The translations under genes were made by a program, and so were the position numbers. DNA of 64,000 nucleotides from Burkholderiaceae bacterium (GTDB taxonomy: Bacteria; Pseudomonadota; Gammaproteobacteria; Burkholderiales; Burkholderiaceae_C), in NCBI GenBank assembly GCA_913776825.1, contig CAJYPV010000032.1, positions 186,001 to 250,000 of the forward strand, in the 5' to 3' direction. Below the pieces are notes generated by a model, which did no database searches, was not told where the DNA came from, and saw only the letters and a program-made list of their open reading frames with translations. Below, piece by piece: positions 15,511 to 24,916 of the stretch. How positions within the stretch are numbered: position 1 is the stretch's first letter; each line of letters begins with the position of its first letter.

Positions 15511-15668
15511 GGGCCCGGGCGGACGGGCGCCGGACGGCACGCGCGACCTGGCGAGCGGTGGGGAGTGTGCAGTAATGCCTCATCCGCCGGGCTCGCGCGG
15601 CGGAGGGGATGACAGGCGGAGCGACCGGCGCGAGGATCCGCGTTCCATTCACGCGCTTTGGAGAGGTC

Positions 15669-16550
15669 ATGGCCATTCGTGTTCTGCCTGCGTTGTCCCT
15701 GTCGGGCGTCGCCCTGCTGGTTGCTTGTTCCACCATGCCGACGGAGCCGATGGGCCCGCCGGCCAAGGAGATGGCGGTGGCGGTGACCGCCAGCAACGAG
15801 CTGATCCAGTTCAATGCCGGCCAGCCGCAGAAGCTGCTGTCGACGCGGCCGCTGCAGGGTCTCGCGGCCGGCGAGCGCCTGTTGGGCATCGATTTCCGCG
15901 TCGCCCGTGGCCAGTTGTATGGGCTGGGCAGTACCGGCCAGCTCTACCGCATCCAGCCCAGCACCGGGCAGGTGGAAAAGGTCGGCACGCCGGTGGCCTT
16001 GCCGTCAGAGGGCGCCACCGAATGGGGCTTCGATTTCAATCCGACGGTGGACCGCATCCGCGTGGTCAACGATGCCGGCGTGAACATGCGGCTGCATCCC
16101 GACACCGGCGCGGTGGTCGATGCCAACGCCGATCAGCCCGGCGTGCAGCTGGATGGGCGACTGGCCTATGACAGCGCCGATGTGAACGCGGGCAAGCCGC
16201 CGGCGATCGTCGCGGCGGGCTACACCTACAACAAGGAGAACGAGAAGATCACCACCAACTACGCGCTCGACGGCAAGCTGGGCGTGCTGGTGCATCAGGG
16301 CAGCAAGGAAGGCGTGCAGCCGCCGGTCTCGCCGAACACGGGGCGGCTGTTCACCGTCGGCTCGCTGGGCATCGGCAGCTTCAGCAAGGCGACGCTCGAC
16401 ATTTCCGACATCGGCAATGTGGCCTACAGCGCGGTCACGGCGCAGGGCGGGTCGACCTGGTATCGCATCGATCTGAACACCGGCAGGGCGACGCGCATCG
16501 GGCGGGTGGGAGCGACGTCGGAAGTGGTGGGCGCGGCGATCTCGCCCTGA
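15669..16550 (+). CDS. DUF4394-domain lipoprotein
   Basis: The 293-aa product has a lipoprotein signal ending in LLVAC. It then contains beta-propeller-like repeats typical of DUF4394, with recurrent LYGLGSTGQLYRI, WGFDFNPTVDRIRVVND and TWYRIDLNTG segments. It should sit on the periplasmic or outer face of the envelope; no enzymatic role is established for the family. The ATG at 15669 has a GGAGAGG site. It diverges from the SET gene and lacks an hrpII box, so it appears unrelated to the T3SS regulon and marks the right border of that locus. Confidence 0.82.
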   Translation: MAIRVLPALSLSGVALLVACSTMPTEPMGPPAKEMAVAVTASNELIQFNAGQPQKLLSTRPLQGLAAGERLLGIDFRVARGQLYGLGSTGQLYRIQPSTGQVEKVGTPVALPSEGATEWGFDFNPTVDRIRVVNDAGVNMRLHPDTGAVVDANADQPGVQLDGRLAYDSADVNAGKPPAIVAAGYTYNKENEKITTNYALDGKLGVLVHQGSKEGVQPPVSPNTGRLFTVGSLGIGSFSKATLDISDIGNVAYSAVTAQGGSTWYRIDLNTGRATRIGRVGATSEVVGAAISP

Positions 16551-16638
16551 GCCATGGCGCCGGCCTGCGGGCCGGCGCATGCCGCGCCTCGCGCTGCGCC
16601 GGCGCGAGGTGAACGGGCGCGGGCTCGCGTCGTCCCGC

Positions 16639-17430
16639 TCACTTCGGCATCCGGTCCCACTGGGCCATGCCGTCCAGACTGACCTCGTACGGATGCGAGC
16701 TGACGCTCTGGTCGCCGACGAAGGGCCGGTCCATCTGCACGATGAAGAAGAACACCAGCCCGGTGGAGCAGGCCAGCAGGCCCAGCGCGCAGCGGTTGAA
16801 GGCCGTGGGGGGCAACACCAGCATCGGCATCAGCGACAACACGCCGCCCGAGATCACGACGAACCACAGCGTCAGCGGCACCGATTGCTCGCTGGCGCTG
16901 ATCCGATCCAGCCGGAACTTCAACACCTCATTCAGCCGCGCCCAGATCTCGGACAGCAGGGTAGTGTGGGCCGGGGTGGCGGGCTGGACCGCCTGCATGG
17001 CGCGGAAGATGCTGTTGATGCGGGTGTCGTCGTCATGGTGGCCGGGGTCTTGCTGCATCTGGCTCCATTCCTCGTCCACGATGGCGCGCGCATAGTCGCG
17101 CACCCGTTCTCGCACGGCCAGAGACTCGGGCGTGCCCATCACCGCCAGATCACGGGCGAGTTCGCTGATGGCCACGGCCTCATTGCCGACGGCGGTGTCG
17201 GCGGTGCGGAAGTCCTCCCACACCGACACGGCGCAGAAGGCCAGCAACAGCGAGTTCAAGGTGGCCACCAGCGCCAGCAGCGTCATGGCCAGGCTCTTCT
17301 CCGCCTCGTCGAAGGTGGGCTTGAAGAGCCGATGCACCACTTCGAAGCTCAGCATCGCTGGAACGATCCAGATCGCCAACAGGATGGCGCCGAATTCCAG
17401 GACGGGCAGGTGATAAATCCAGAGCGGCAT
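16639..17430 (-). CDS. DUF4239-type four-helix membrane protein
   Basis: The 263-aa product has two N-terminal transmembrane helices (FGAILLAIWIVPAML; MTLLALVATLNSLLLAFCAV), a central soluble helical region of about 120 residues, and two C-terminal transmembrane helices (LTLWFVVISGGVLSLMPML; LGLLACSTGLVFFFIVQM). This is the DUF4239 (bestrophin-like) layout. The function is unknown; the related bestrophins are anion channels. It is transcribed alone, convergent with the DUF4394 gene. Confidence 0.75.
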   Translation of the reverse strand: MPLWIYHLPVLEFGAILLAIWIVPAMLSFEVVHRLFKPTFDEAEKSLAMTLLALVATLNSLLLAFCAVSVWEDFRTADTAVGNEAVAISELARDLAVMGTPESLAVRERVRDYARAIVDEEWSQMQQDPGHHDDDTRINSIFRAMQAVQPATPAHTTLLSEIWARLNEVLKFRLDRISASEQSVPLTLWFVVISGGVLSLMPMLVLPPTAFNRCALGLLACSTGLVFFFIVQMDRPFVGDQSVSSHPYEVSLDGMAQWDRMPK

Positions 17431-17646
17431 GCGTGCCTCGCGAGTCGAGAGAGGTAGTCCGCGCAGCGTAGGGCGATGGTCAGGGCGAGCGCCATCGGCC
17501 CTGGGCGGAGATTCCGGCGCGGATAGTCCGAGGCCGTCTCGGCGCTAACATGCGCCGCGCCGTTCCGGGCGCTTCTTTCTGGCGCTTGTTTCCGACGTCG
17601 TTCCCGGTGTCCGTGTGGCCGCCGCTTGCTGCCCTGAGTCGATCGA

Positions 17647-19605
17647 ATGAATCATCTTTCCGTGGCGCGTCCCGCCCTCACCGCGCTGGCGGCGATCGCC
17701 GCGCTGATGTCCCTCACGGCGCCCGTCCTTGCCGGACCCGCGCGACCGGCGCGGGCGGCCTCCACCGCGACGCTGCCGCCCGCCTCCGCGGCCTTTCCGG
17801 GCGTGATCGAGCTGGACGTCGATGCCACCGACATTGCCCACAAGGTGTTCCAGGTGCGGCAGCGGCTGCCGCTGGCCGACGCCCGGCCGATCACGCTGCT
17901 GTATCCGCAATGGCAGGCCGCCAGCCATGCGCCCAGCGGTCAGGTGGGACGGGTGGCCGGACTGGTGGTGCAGGTCGACGGAAAAACCGTGCCGTGGACG
18001 CGCGATCCCGCCCATCCGCATGCCTTCCGCATTCAACCGCCCCGAGGCGCGACCTCCCTGTCGCTGAGCTTCCAGTACCTGTCGCCCCGCGCGGGCAATC
18101 GGGCGATGGGCCGTCACATCGTCAATGTCGGCTGGTCGAATCTGCTGCTCTATCCGGCGGGCTATGACCGCGAGCAAATCTGGCTCGCCGCGTCGGTCCG
18201 CCTGCCCGAGGGGCTGCAGCCCGCGACGCCGCTGGCCACTGAATTGGCGTCGGATGGTCGCCTGCGTTTCGCGCCGGTGCGGCTGCCGGTGCTGATGGAC
18301 ACGCCCCTGATCGCCGGCCGCTACACCCGTCAGGAAGCGCTGTCCGATCGCGCCGATCAGCCGGTGCAGCTGCATGTGTTCGCGAATGACCCGGCCGATC
18401 TGGTCGCTGCGCCGGACCGCGCGCTGGCCTTCCGCCGGTCGATCGCGCAGGTGCAGCAGCTGTTTGGCGATCGGGCCCGGTCGCCCTTCCATGTCCTGCT
18501 GGCCCTGGACGATCGCATGGGCGGCCCGGGCGGCATCGAGCATCGCCATGTCACCGAGCTGTTCCTCCCGGAGGATTACCTGCGCGCACCGGACAGCAAC
18601 CTGCGCAACCTCGATCTGGCGCTGCACGAATATCTCCATTCCTGGAACGGCACCCAGTTCCAGCCCGCCGACATGCGGGTGCGTCACTACAACGAGCCGT
18701 TGCAGAACTCGCTGCTGTGGGTCTATGAAGGGCTGACGCAGTACCTGGGCAAGGTGACTGCCGCGCGGGGTGGCTTGCGCGCCCATGACGAGGCGCTGGA
18801 TGACCTGGCGATCGATGCGGCGCTGGCGCAGAGCCAGGCGTCCCACCAGTGGAAATCGTTGCGAGACAGCGTGCATGACCCGTTGACGCTGTCGGGCAAG
18901 GGCATCGAATGGTCGGACTTCACCGGCAAGAAGAACTACTACGGCGACGGCGCCTTGCTGTGGCTGGCGGTGGATGTGGAAATCCGCGCGCGCAGCGGGG
19001 GAAGGAAGAGTCTGGATGACTTTGTCCGCCTGTTCTTCTCGCCGCGGCAGGGCGGCGAAGACGCGACCCAGTTCTACACCGAAGCGGATGTGCATCGCGC
19101 CTTGCAGCGTGTGCAGCCCGGCGATTGGAAGCGCTTCCTCGATGAGCGCCTGGATGCGACCGATGCGGGCTGGCTGCTGGATGGCCTGAAGCGTGCCGGC
19201 TATGCGCTGGTCTATACCGAGGAGCCCACGCCGACCTTCACGCAGGACGCGCGCGATCGCGGCGTGGAGGACCATCTCTTCTCATTGGGCCTGGCGGTGG
19301 ATGCGGGCGGTGCGGTGCGCGCGGTGCAATGGGGCGGCCCGGCCTTCCAGGCAGGACTGGCGCCAGGCGCGCGGCTGCGGCAGGTGAATGGCGCGCCCTA
19401 CAGCCCGCAGGCCCTGCAGGCGGCGGTGCGTGCGGCGAAGCCGTTGCAACTGCGGCTGGATCAGGACGGCGCGCCCCTGGAGATCGAACTCGCCAGCCCA
19501 GGCCTGCGCTATCCGCGCTTGCAACGCGTGGGCGACCACGCAGCGCTGGATGCGATCCTGCGGCCGTTGCCGGTGAGCGCGGGTGGCGGGGCTTCGGGAC
19601 GCTGA
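17647..19605 (+). CDS. M61-family (glycyl aminopeptidase-like) metallopeptidase with PDZ domain
   Basis: The 652-aa product begins with an export signal (TALAAIAALMSLTAPVLAGP). It has an N-terminal beta domain typical of M61 peptidases, a gluzincin catalytic domain with the zinc motif HEYLH at 327-331 (HEYLHSWNG) and a downstream ENxx-type helix (WVYEGLTQYLGK), and a C-terminal PDZ domain (about 545-600). It should trim peptides in the periplasm. The ATG at 17647 has only a weak ribosome-binding site, but the signal peptide starts there. It appears monocistronic. Confidence 0.9.
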   Translation: MNHLSVARPALTALAAIAALMSLTAPVLAGPARPARAASTATLPPASAAFPGVIELDVDATDIAHKVFQVRQRLPLADARPITLLYPQWQAASHAPSGQVGRVAGLVVQVDGKTVPWTRDPAHPHAFRIQPPRGATSLSLSFQYLSPRAGNRAMGRHIVNVGWSNLLLYPAGYDREQIWLAASVRLPEGLQPATPLATELASDGRLRFAPVRLPVLMDTPLIAGRYTRQEALSDRADQPVQLHVFANDPADLVAAPDRALAFRRSIAQVQQLFGDRARSPFHVLLALDDRMGGPGGIEHRHVTELFLPEDYLRAPDSNLRNLDLALHEYLHSWNGTQFQPADMRVRHYNEPLQNSLLWVYEGLTQYLGKVTAARGGLRAHDEALDDLAIDAALAQSQASHQWKSLRDSVHDPLTLSGKGIEWSDFTGKKNYYGDGALLWLAVDVEIRARSGGRKSLDDFVRLFFSPRQGGEDATQFYTEADVHRALQRVQPGDWKRFLDERLDATDAGWLLDGLKRAGYALVYTEEPTPTFTQDARDRGVEDHLFSLGLAVDAGGAVRAVQWGGPAFQAGLAPGARLRQVNGAPYSPQALQAAVRAAKPLQLRLDQDGAPLEIELASPGLRYPRLQRVGDHAALDAILRPLPVSAGGGASGR

Positions 19606-19916
19606 CGTCCATCGAGACAGTTGGGCGCCGAACGCGCGGGAGCGCGGATCGGCCACGAGGCCCCCGATGCGGCGGGGCGCTCGGTCCGCTTGAATCGCCG
19701 TCGCTCGCGGCCGGTGATTTCGACCGGTGATTTCGATCGGTTGACCGCATCTTCAGACAGTGTCGTCGCCTGCACCGCTGGACATACTGCGGTCGCGCTG
19801 CGGCGTGTGTCCTGACACACGCGCCGCGCCCCGATGGACACGCCGCCCCTGGCCCATGCGTCAGGCGGCAAGCCCTGACCCCATCGGGCTCCTTCGTTCA
19901 CTGTCCGAGGACCCCC
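19606..19916. other. Intergenic region upstream of the MoaF/SnoaL gene
   Basis: This 311-bp gap holds no convincing ORF. It contains a near-direct repeat of GGTGATTTCGA (about 19708-19735) and the palindrome listed at 19803-19822. It should carry the promoter of the rightward genes. Confidence 0.4.
19803..19822. promoter_or_regulatory. Palindromic operator candidate
   Basis: GCGTGTGTC and GACACACGC form perfect 9-bp arms around two bases, 95 bp before the MoaF/SnoaL start. The near-absent loop makes a dimeric repressor or activator site more likely than a terminator. Candidate binders are the local LysR or AraC proteins. Confidence 0.4.
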
Positions 19917-20675
19917 ATGCGCGCCGAGCCCTCCCTTGCCCATGCCACGCAGTACCCCACGGGACTCGCCTTCGATGTGGCGTTCGACGCGTTCAGCGTC
20001 CACCTGACCGTCCTGTCGCCCGACCGATTGCGCTTCCAGATCGACGACGGCCCCTTCGCCAAAACTGAAGAGGTGGCGATCACCGCCACGGCGCTGCGCC
20101 CGGGCCTCTTCCTGGTGACCTGGGTGGAGCAGAGCGGCGCGACCGTGGTCCATGTCGAGGACTTCGTGAACGGCCAGCTGCATTCGCAGGCGACGCTGCC
20201 GGATGGCCGCTTTCTCCAGATGACGGGGAAGATCCGCCTGTCGCCGGCATCGGCACCGCAGCTGCCGCCGACGGCCGTGGCGCCCAAGGACCTGGTGCTG
20301 GACGCGATGACCGCGTTGTTCCAGCGCCGTGAGGCGTCCGCGGTCGAGCGCCTGTATGCGCCGGACTACATCCAGCACAACCCGAACATCCCGCAGGGCC
20401 GCGAGGCGCTGGCGCGGCTGGTGGGGCAACTGTCGCCGGAGGTGTTCTACGAGCCCGGATTGATGATCGCCGAGGGCGACTATGTCGCGATCCATGGGCG
20501 CATCCGCGGCTGGGCGCCGACGCCGCAGGTGGTGGTGGACATCTTCCGCATCGAGAACGGCCAGCTCGCCGAGCACTGGGATGTGCTGCAGGACGAGGTG
20601 CCCGCCGACAGCGCCACCTCCGGCCATGCGATGTTCTCCGCGGACGAACAGGCGCGGCAGCGGTCGCCACGTTGA
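19917..20675 (+). CDS. MoaF-like N-terminal / SnoaL-like C-terminal fusion protein
   Basis: The 252-aa product joins a lipocalin-like MoaF-type domain (about 1-105) to an NTF2/SnoaL-like domain (about 120-240, with RLYAPDYIQHNPNIPQGREA and IFRIENGQLAEHWDVLQDE). The SnoaL part usually forms a small-molecule pocket in cyclases, hydrolases or degradation enzymes. It is the first gene of a likely three-gene set with a second SnoaL protein and an isochorismatase-like hydrolase, which suggests catabolism or detoxification of a small carbonyl or aromatic compound; the substrate is unknown. Confidence 0.75.
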   Translation: MRAEPSLAHATQYPTGLAFDVAFDAFSVHLTVLSPDRLRFQIDDGPFAKTEEVAITATALRPGLFLVTWVEQSGATVVHVEDFVNGQLHSQATLPDGRFLQMTGKIRLSPASAPQLPPTAVAPKDLVLDAMTALFQRREASAVERLYAPDYIQHNPNIPQGREALARLVGQLSPEVFYEPGLMIAEGDYVAIHGRIRGWAPTPQVVVDIFRIENGQLAEHWDVLQDEVPADSATSGHAMFSADEQARQRSPR

Positions 20676-20863
20676 GGCGGCGTGCCGCGACCCGGTAGGT
20701 CGGGGCGCGCCGCATCGCGTGATCGATTCGATCGGTCCACCGCAAGAACCGACAGTGACCGTCGCCGGCGCGCTCGGCAACATGACTTCCAGGCCTGCAG
20801 CGAGCAGCGAGATGGTCCGCCACGCCAGCGATCGCCGTCTTCGATACCCACCAAGAGAACGCC

Positions 20864-21271
20864 ATGTCCGACCTGATGTCTACCCCCGCAGCGATCGACG
20901 ACGAGTCGGTCGTCGACCGCCTCTTGCGCGCCAACCTGACCGAGGTCTTCGGGCAGCGCGACGCCGGTCGGCGCCTCGCCGCGATCCAGCGCCTGTATGC
21001 GCCGGATGCGGTGCTGCATGAGCCCGACCGCAGCGTGACCGGCCATGCGGCGATCGATCAGGCCGTCTCCGATCTGCTGGCGACGCTGCCCGCTGATTTC
21101 GCATTCCAGGCGCAAGGACGCGCACAGGGCCACCACGGGCTCGCCGTGCTGCGTTGGCGTGCCGTGTCGGGCGCCGGCCCGGAGCCGATCAGCGGCATGG
21201 ATGTGGCGCGGATCGACAGCGGCCGCATCCAGTCGCTGCATGTCCTGCTGAATCCCTCTGAATCCCTCTGA
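20864..21271 (+). CDS. SnoaL/NTF2-like protein
   Basis: The 135-aa product is a single NTF2-fold domain with AIQRLYAPDAVLHEPDRSVTG and a C-terminal MDVARIDSGRIQSLHVLL. It is related in style to the second half of the upstream gene (shared RLYAPD). It likely binds or transforms a small molecule. An ATG nine bases downstream (20873) is an alternative start. The last codons lie in a 10-bp tandem duplication (CTGAATCCCT twice), which has slightly altered the C-terminus. Confidence 0.72.
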   Translation: MSDLMSTPAAIDDESVVDRLLRANLTEVFGQRDAGRRLAAIQRLYAPDAVLHEPDRSVTGHAAIDQAVSDLLATLPADFAFQAQGRAQGHHGLAVLRWRAVSGAGPEPISGMDVARIDSGRIQSLHVLLNPSESL

Positions 21272-21310
21272 AGGCGCCTGACGCGCCCCTCAACCCCAAG
21301 GAGTTGTTCC

Positions 21311-21967
21311 ATGCCGAAAACCGGCCTTCCCGCCTTGCTTCGACCCGAAGACAGCATCGTGGTGCTGATCGACCACCAGCCCTATCAGTTCGCGAACCTG
21401 CACAGCCATGAGCCGGCGATGGTGACCAACAACGTCATCGGCCTGGCCAAGGGCGCCAAGGTGTTCCAGGTGCCGACCATCCTGACCACGGTGATCGAGG
21501 AGCGCGGCGGCTACCTGATCAAGGGGCTGCAGGAGGTGTTCCCCGATCAGAAGCCGATCGACCGCACCTTCATCAACACCTGGGAAGACCCCCAGGTCAC
21601 CGACCTGGTGAAGAAGAGCGGCCGCAAGCAGCTGATCCTGGCGGCGCTGTGGACCGAGGTCTGCCTGGCCATGCCGGCCATCCAGGCGCTGGGCGAGGGC
21701 TACGACGTGTTCGTGGTGACCGATGCGTCCGGCGGTGTGTCGGCGGAAGCGCATGACATGGCGGTGCGTCGCCTGGTGCAGGCCGGCGCGGTGCCGATCA
21801 CCTGGATGGCGGTGGTGGCCGAATGGCAGCGCGACTGGGCCCGCCTCGAGACGGCAGTGCCGCTGACGGAGGTGATTCGCGACCATGGCGGTGCCAGCGG
21901 CATCGCCTATGCCTGGGAAGTGCAACTGCTGGAATCGGCGGCCCGTGCCGCCAAGGCCGCGCAGTGA
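21311..21967 (+). CDS. YcaC-like isochorismatase-family hydrolase
   Basis: The 218-aa cysteine hydrolase has the family triad: an Asp in VVLIDHQPYQF, a Lys in the middle region, and the nucleophile Cys in AALWTEVCLAM. The WTEVC motif and length are closest to YcaC-type hydrolases, whose physiological substrate is unsettled. An AAGGAG ribosome-binding site precedes the ATG. It follows the two SnoaL genes and is convergent with a LysR gene. Confidence 0.88.
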   Translation: MPKTGLPALLRPEDSIVVLIDHQPYQFANLHSHEPAMVTNNVIGLAKGAKVFQVPTILTTVIEERGGYLIKGLQEVFPDQKPIDRTFINTWEDPQVTDLVKKSGRKQLILAALWTEVCLAMPAIQALGEGYDVFVVTDASGGVSAEAHDMAVRRLVQAGAVPITWMAVVAEWQRDWARLETAVPLTEVIRDHGGASGIAYAWEVQLLESAARAAKAAQ

Positions 21968-21984
21968 GAGCTCGGCGGTGAGCT

Positions 21985-22003
21985 TCTCGCGCGGGTCGCG
22001 AGA
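21985..22003. terminator. Hairpin between convergent genes
   Basis: TCTCGCG and CGCGAGA form a perfect 7-bp stem with a five-base loop between the isochorismatase and LysR genes. There is no T-tract, so it may be a weak or bidirectional terminator. Confidence 0.4.
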
Positions 22004-22007
22004 CGCG

Positions 22008-22931
22008 TCATCGCCGTGCCGGCGGTGTCGCAGCGTTGTGCGCGGACGGCGGTTCGAGGTTGGGCGACTGCTCGAAATACGCGCTCAGCAGATCGATCAG
22101 CTCGCGGATCTTGCGCGCCGGATGCGCGCCGGGCGGACGCAGCACATAGGCGCCGGCGGGCCGCACCGGGTAACGGGTCATCACCGGCACCAGGGCGCCG
22201 CTGGCGCGGTGGGTCTGGGTCAGGCCATCGGGCAGATAGCCCAGGCCCAGCCCGGCCACCGCAGCGGCCACCAGCGCCATGCCGTTGTCGGCCTTGAATC
22301 GGCCTTGCGGCCGCACGCTGATGACCTGATCGCCGTCCATGAACTGCCAGTGCTCGGTGCCCTGCATCAGCGCCTCATGGGCCAGGATCTCATCGGGCGT
22401 CTGCGGCGCGCCATGCGCGGCGATGTAGGCCGGGCTGGCGAGCAATTGCCCGTGTATCGGACCGACGCGTCGGGCCACCAGCGCGGAGTCCGGCAGGTAA
22501 CCGACGCGGATGGCGCAATCAAATCCTTGGCCGATGAGGTCGACGAAATGGTCGCTGTAGCAGGTCTGGATCTGCAACTGCGGATGCCGGCGGGCCATCT
22601 CCGCGATGACGGGCGCGAAATGGGTCGGGCCGAACGACAGCGGCGCGGAGATGCGAAACCTGCCCCGCAGTTCGCCGGCGGGCTGCAGCGTTTCGCGGGC
22701 GATGTCGATCTCGGCGCAGACGCGGGCGGCATGGTCGCGGAAGGCGGCGCCGGCCTCGGTCAGCGCCGCGCCTCGAGTGCTGCGGTTGAGCAGTTGCACG
22801 CCGAGGTCCGCTTCCAGCCGGGCGAGCCGTCGGCTGACGATGGATTTGGCCACCCCCAGCCGCGAGGCGGCGGGCGAAATCCCGCCCGCATCCGCCACTT
22901 CCACAAAGGTCCTCAACGCGTCGATGTCCAC
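22008..22931 (-). CDS. LysR-family transcriptional regulator
   Basis: The product of about 307 aa has an N-terminal helix-turn-helix (DIDALRTFVEVADAGGISPA, ending in the LLNRSTRGAALTEAG segment) and a LysR substrate-binding domain. I prefer the GTG at 22931, preceded by AGGA, to the GTG at 22955. It is divergent from the first AraC gene across about 96 bp, which contains GCTGC-N4-GCAGC (22957-22970), a possible binding site. Its effector is unknown. Confidence 0.88.
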   Translation of the reverse strand: MDIDALRTFVEVADAGGISPAASRLGVAKSIVSRRLARLEADLGVQLLNRSTRGAALTEAGAAFRDHAARVCAEIDIARETLQPAGELRGRFRISAPLSFGPTHFAPVIAEMARRHPQLQIQTCYSDHFVDLIGQGFDCAIRVGYLPDSALVARRVGPIHGQLLASPAYIAAHGAPQTPDEILAHEALMQGTEHWQFMDGDQVISVRPQGRFKADNGMALVAAAVAGLGLGYLPDGLTQTHRASGALVPVMTRYPVRPAGAYVLRPPGAHPARKIRELIDLLSAYFEQSPNLEPPSAHNAATPPARR

Positions 22932-23027
22932 CGGTCGTTCCTGTTTGGGCAACACTGCTGCGCAGGCAGCGGCACTACCGTATCACGACGCGCAATGCGA
23001 GCATCGCGCACCGTTTTTGCTTCGCTC

Positions 23028-23900
23028 ATGTCGTCGCCTTATCCGCTCTCCGAGAACCTCGCCATCGAACACGCCCGCGCCCGCGAGTGGGACGGCGTGC
23101 GCATCGAATTGACCGACTACGCCTGCACCGGCCGCGTCCTGCAGCGCTGGCCGCATGAGCAGGACACCCGCCTGAGCGTGATCCTGGACGAGGTGGGCCG
23201 CGACCGCATCGAGCCGCGTCTGGGCGCGGATCAGCCCAGCCCGATCGCGCCGCGGCCGCGCGATCTGCACTTCACGCCGGCCGGCATGGCCTTGTGGGGC
23301 TACAGCGCGGACGTCCGCTTCGTCCAACACGCGGCGCTGCGACTGGATGCGACCCGTCTGCGCGAGCGGCTGCATCTGGGGCCGCCCGGCCCTGGCGCGC
23401 AGGCGCCTCGTCTGCAGTTCAGCGATGACCGGCTGTGGACGCTGGTGAAGCTGCTGTCGGACGCGATCGACGATCCGGACCCCTCGACCGAGTTGTATGG
23501 CGATTCCCTGACGACCGCGATCGCAGCCCGTCTGTTCGAGCCGGCCGAGTCACTGGTCGCGCCGAATCGAGGACTCTCAGCGCTGCAGTTGCGCGATGCC
23601 ATCAGCTATCTGGAGGCGCATCTGCCGGCACGGGTGGCGCTGGCCGACCTGGCTGCATTGGCGGGCATGTCCCCGTCGCATTACGCGCGGGCCTTCAAGG
23701 TGTCGACGGGATCGGCGCCGTATCAATGGCAGTTGCAGGCGCGTGTCGAGCAAGCGAAGTGTCTGCTGCTCGACACGAATGCCTCATTGCAGGCCGTGGC
23801 CGAGGCCACTGGCTTCGCCGACGCAGTGCATTTCGGACGCACCTTCCGCAAGCTCACGGGCGCCACGCCGGCGGCCTGGCGCGCTGACCGCCTGAACTGA
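23028..23900 (+). CDS. AraC-family transcriptional regulator (copy 1)
   Basis: The 290-aa product has an N-terminal ligand/dimerisation domain and a C-terminal double helix-turn-helix (ALADLAALAGMSPSHYARAF; AVAEATGFADAVHFGRTFRK). An in-frame ORF extends over 1 kb upstream but is only antisense to the LysR gene; the ATG at 23028 is where AraC homology begins. It is closely related to the next gene over its whole length. Confidence 0.85.
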   Translation: MSSPYPLSENLAIEHARAREWDGVRIELTDYACTGRVLQRWPHEQDTRLSVILDEVGRDRIEPRLGADQPSPIAPRPRDLHFTPAGMALWGYSADVRFVQHAALRLDATRLRERLHLGPPGPGAQAPRLQFSDDRLWTLVKLLSDAIDDPDPSTELYGDSLTTAIAARLFEPAESLVAPNRGLSALQLRDAISYLEAHLPARVALADLAALAGMSPSHYARAFKVSTGSAPYQWQLQARVEQAKCLLLDTNASLQAVAEATGFADAVHFGRTFRKLTGATPAAWRADRLN

Positions 23901-23934
23901 GCGATCCTTCGCCACCGACGCCGTCGCTGACGCC

Positions 23935-24894
23935 ATGCCTCGCAAGATGACGTCCCCCTTGTCGCCGGGCCTCTCGTCCGTCCTGCCATCGCGCTTGCTG
24001 ATGTCGACGCCGCGAGTGTCGACGCCATCGCCGCCCGTTGCGCTGCCGGAAAACCTGCTGAGCGTGGCCTCGGCCGCGCGGTCGTGGAATGGGATGCGGG
24101 TGGAGGTGACCGAATTCACCTGTGCGGGTCAGGTGTTGCATCGCTTGCGGCATGAGCAGGAGACACGGCTGGGCGTGATCCTGATGGAAGTCGGGCGCGG
24201 CCGTTGTGAGCCGCGCATGCGGGCTGGAACGCCCTGTCCGGTGGGCTACACGCCGCGGCACATGCATTTCGCCCCGGCGGGCTTGCCGGTCTGGGGCTTC
24301 ACGGCCGACGCGCGGTATGTGAAGGACGTCAGCCTGAGCTTCGATCTGACGACGCTGTGTGAGCGACTCGAGATGCGGCCGGACGCGATCGCGCGCTCAC
24401 CGCGCCTGCGCTTCAACGATGAGCGGATCTGGACGCTGGCGCGCCTGTTGGCGGACGCGGTGGAGGATCCCGACCCGTCCTCGCAGCTGTATGGCGATGC
24501 GCTGACGACGGCGCTGGCGGTGCGCCTGTTGGGACGGCCCGCGGCGGCCGAGCGGCCGGCGGGTCAGCTGTCGCCGCTGCAGCTCAGGGATGCGCTGGGG
24601 TTTCTGGCATCGCAGTTGCCGAACCGCGTCGAGCTGTCGACCTTGGCAGCGTTGGCGGGCCTGTCGCCGTCGCATTACAGCCGGGCGTTCAAGGCCTCGA
24701 CCGGCATGGCGCCCTACCAGTGGCAACTGCAGGCGCGGATCGATCAGGCCAAGATGCTGCTGCTCACCTCGACCGGCTCACTGGAACGGGTGGCGGAAGC
24801 CACGGGCTTCGCCGATGCGGTGCATTTCGGGAAGATGTTCCGCAAGCTGGTGGGGGTGACGCCCGCAGCGTGGCGGGCGCAGCGGCGGGGTTAG
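23935..24894 (+). CDS. AraC-family transcriptional regulator (copy 2)
   Basis: The 319-aa product is a paralogue of the upstream gene. It shares YQWQLQAR, EDPDPSSQLYGD/DDPDPSTELYGD, LSPSHYSRAFKASTG and ATGFADAVHFG in the same order, so the two arose by tandem duplication. Copy 2 has about 40 extra N-terminal residues; an internal ATG at 24001 would give 297 aa, closer to copy 1. Both may respond to related ligands. The gene ends convergently with the DUF6765-like gene. Confidence 0.85.
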   Translation: MPRKMTSPLSPGLSSVLPSRLLMSTPRVSTPSPPVALPENLLSVASAARSWNGMRVEVTEFTCAGQVLHRLRHEQETRLGVILMEVGRGRCEPRMRAGTPCPVGYTPRHMHFAPAGLPVWGFTADARYVKDVSLSFDLTTLCERLEMRPDAIARSPRLRFNDERIWTLARLLADAVEDPDPSSQLYGDALTTALAVRLLGRPAAAERPAGQLSPLQLRDALGFLASQLPNRVELSTLAALAGLSPSHYSRAFKASTGMAPYQWQLQARIDQAKMLLLTSTGSLERVAEATGFADAVHFGKMFRKLVGVTPAAWRAQRRG

Positions 24895-24916
24895 ACCACG
24901 AGGTGGGCCGGCGGGC

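Noticed and set aside
21885-23900. 671-codon plus-strand ORF reaching the first AraC gene
   Set aside because: Only the last 290 codons have AraC features; the rest is antisense to the LysR gene.
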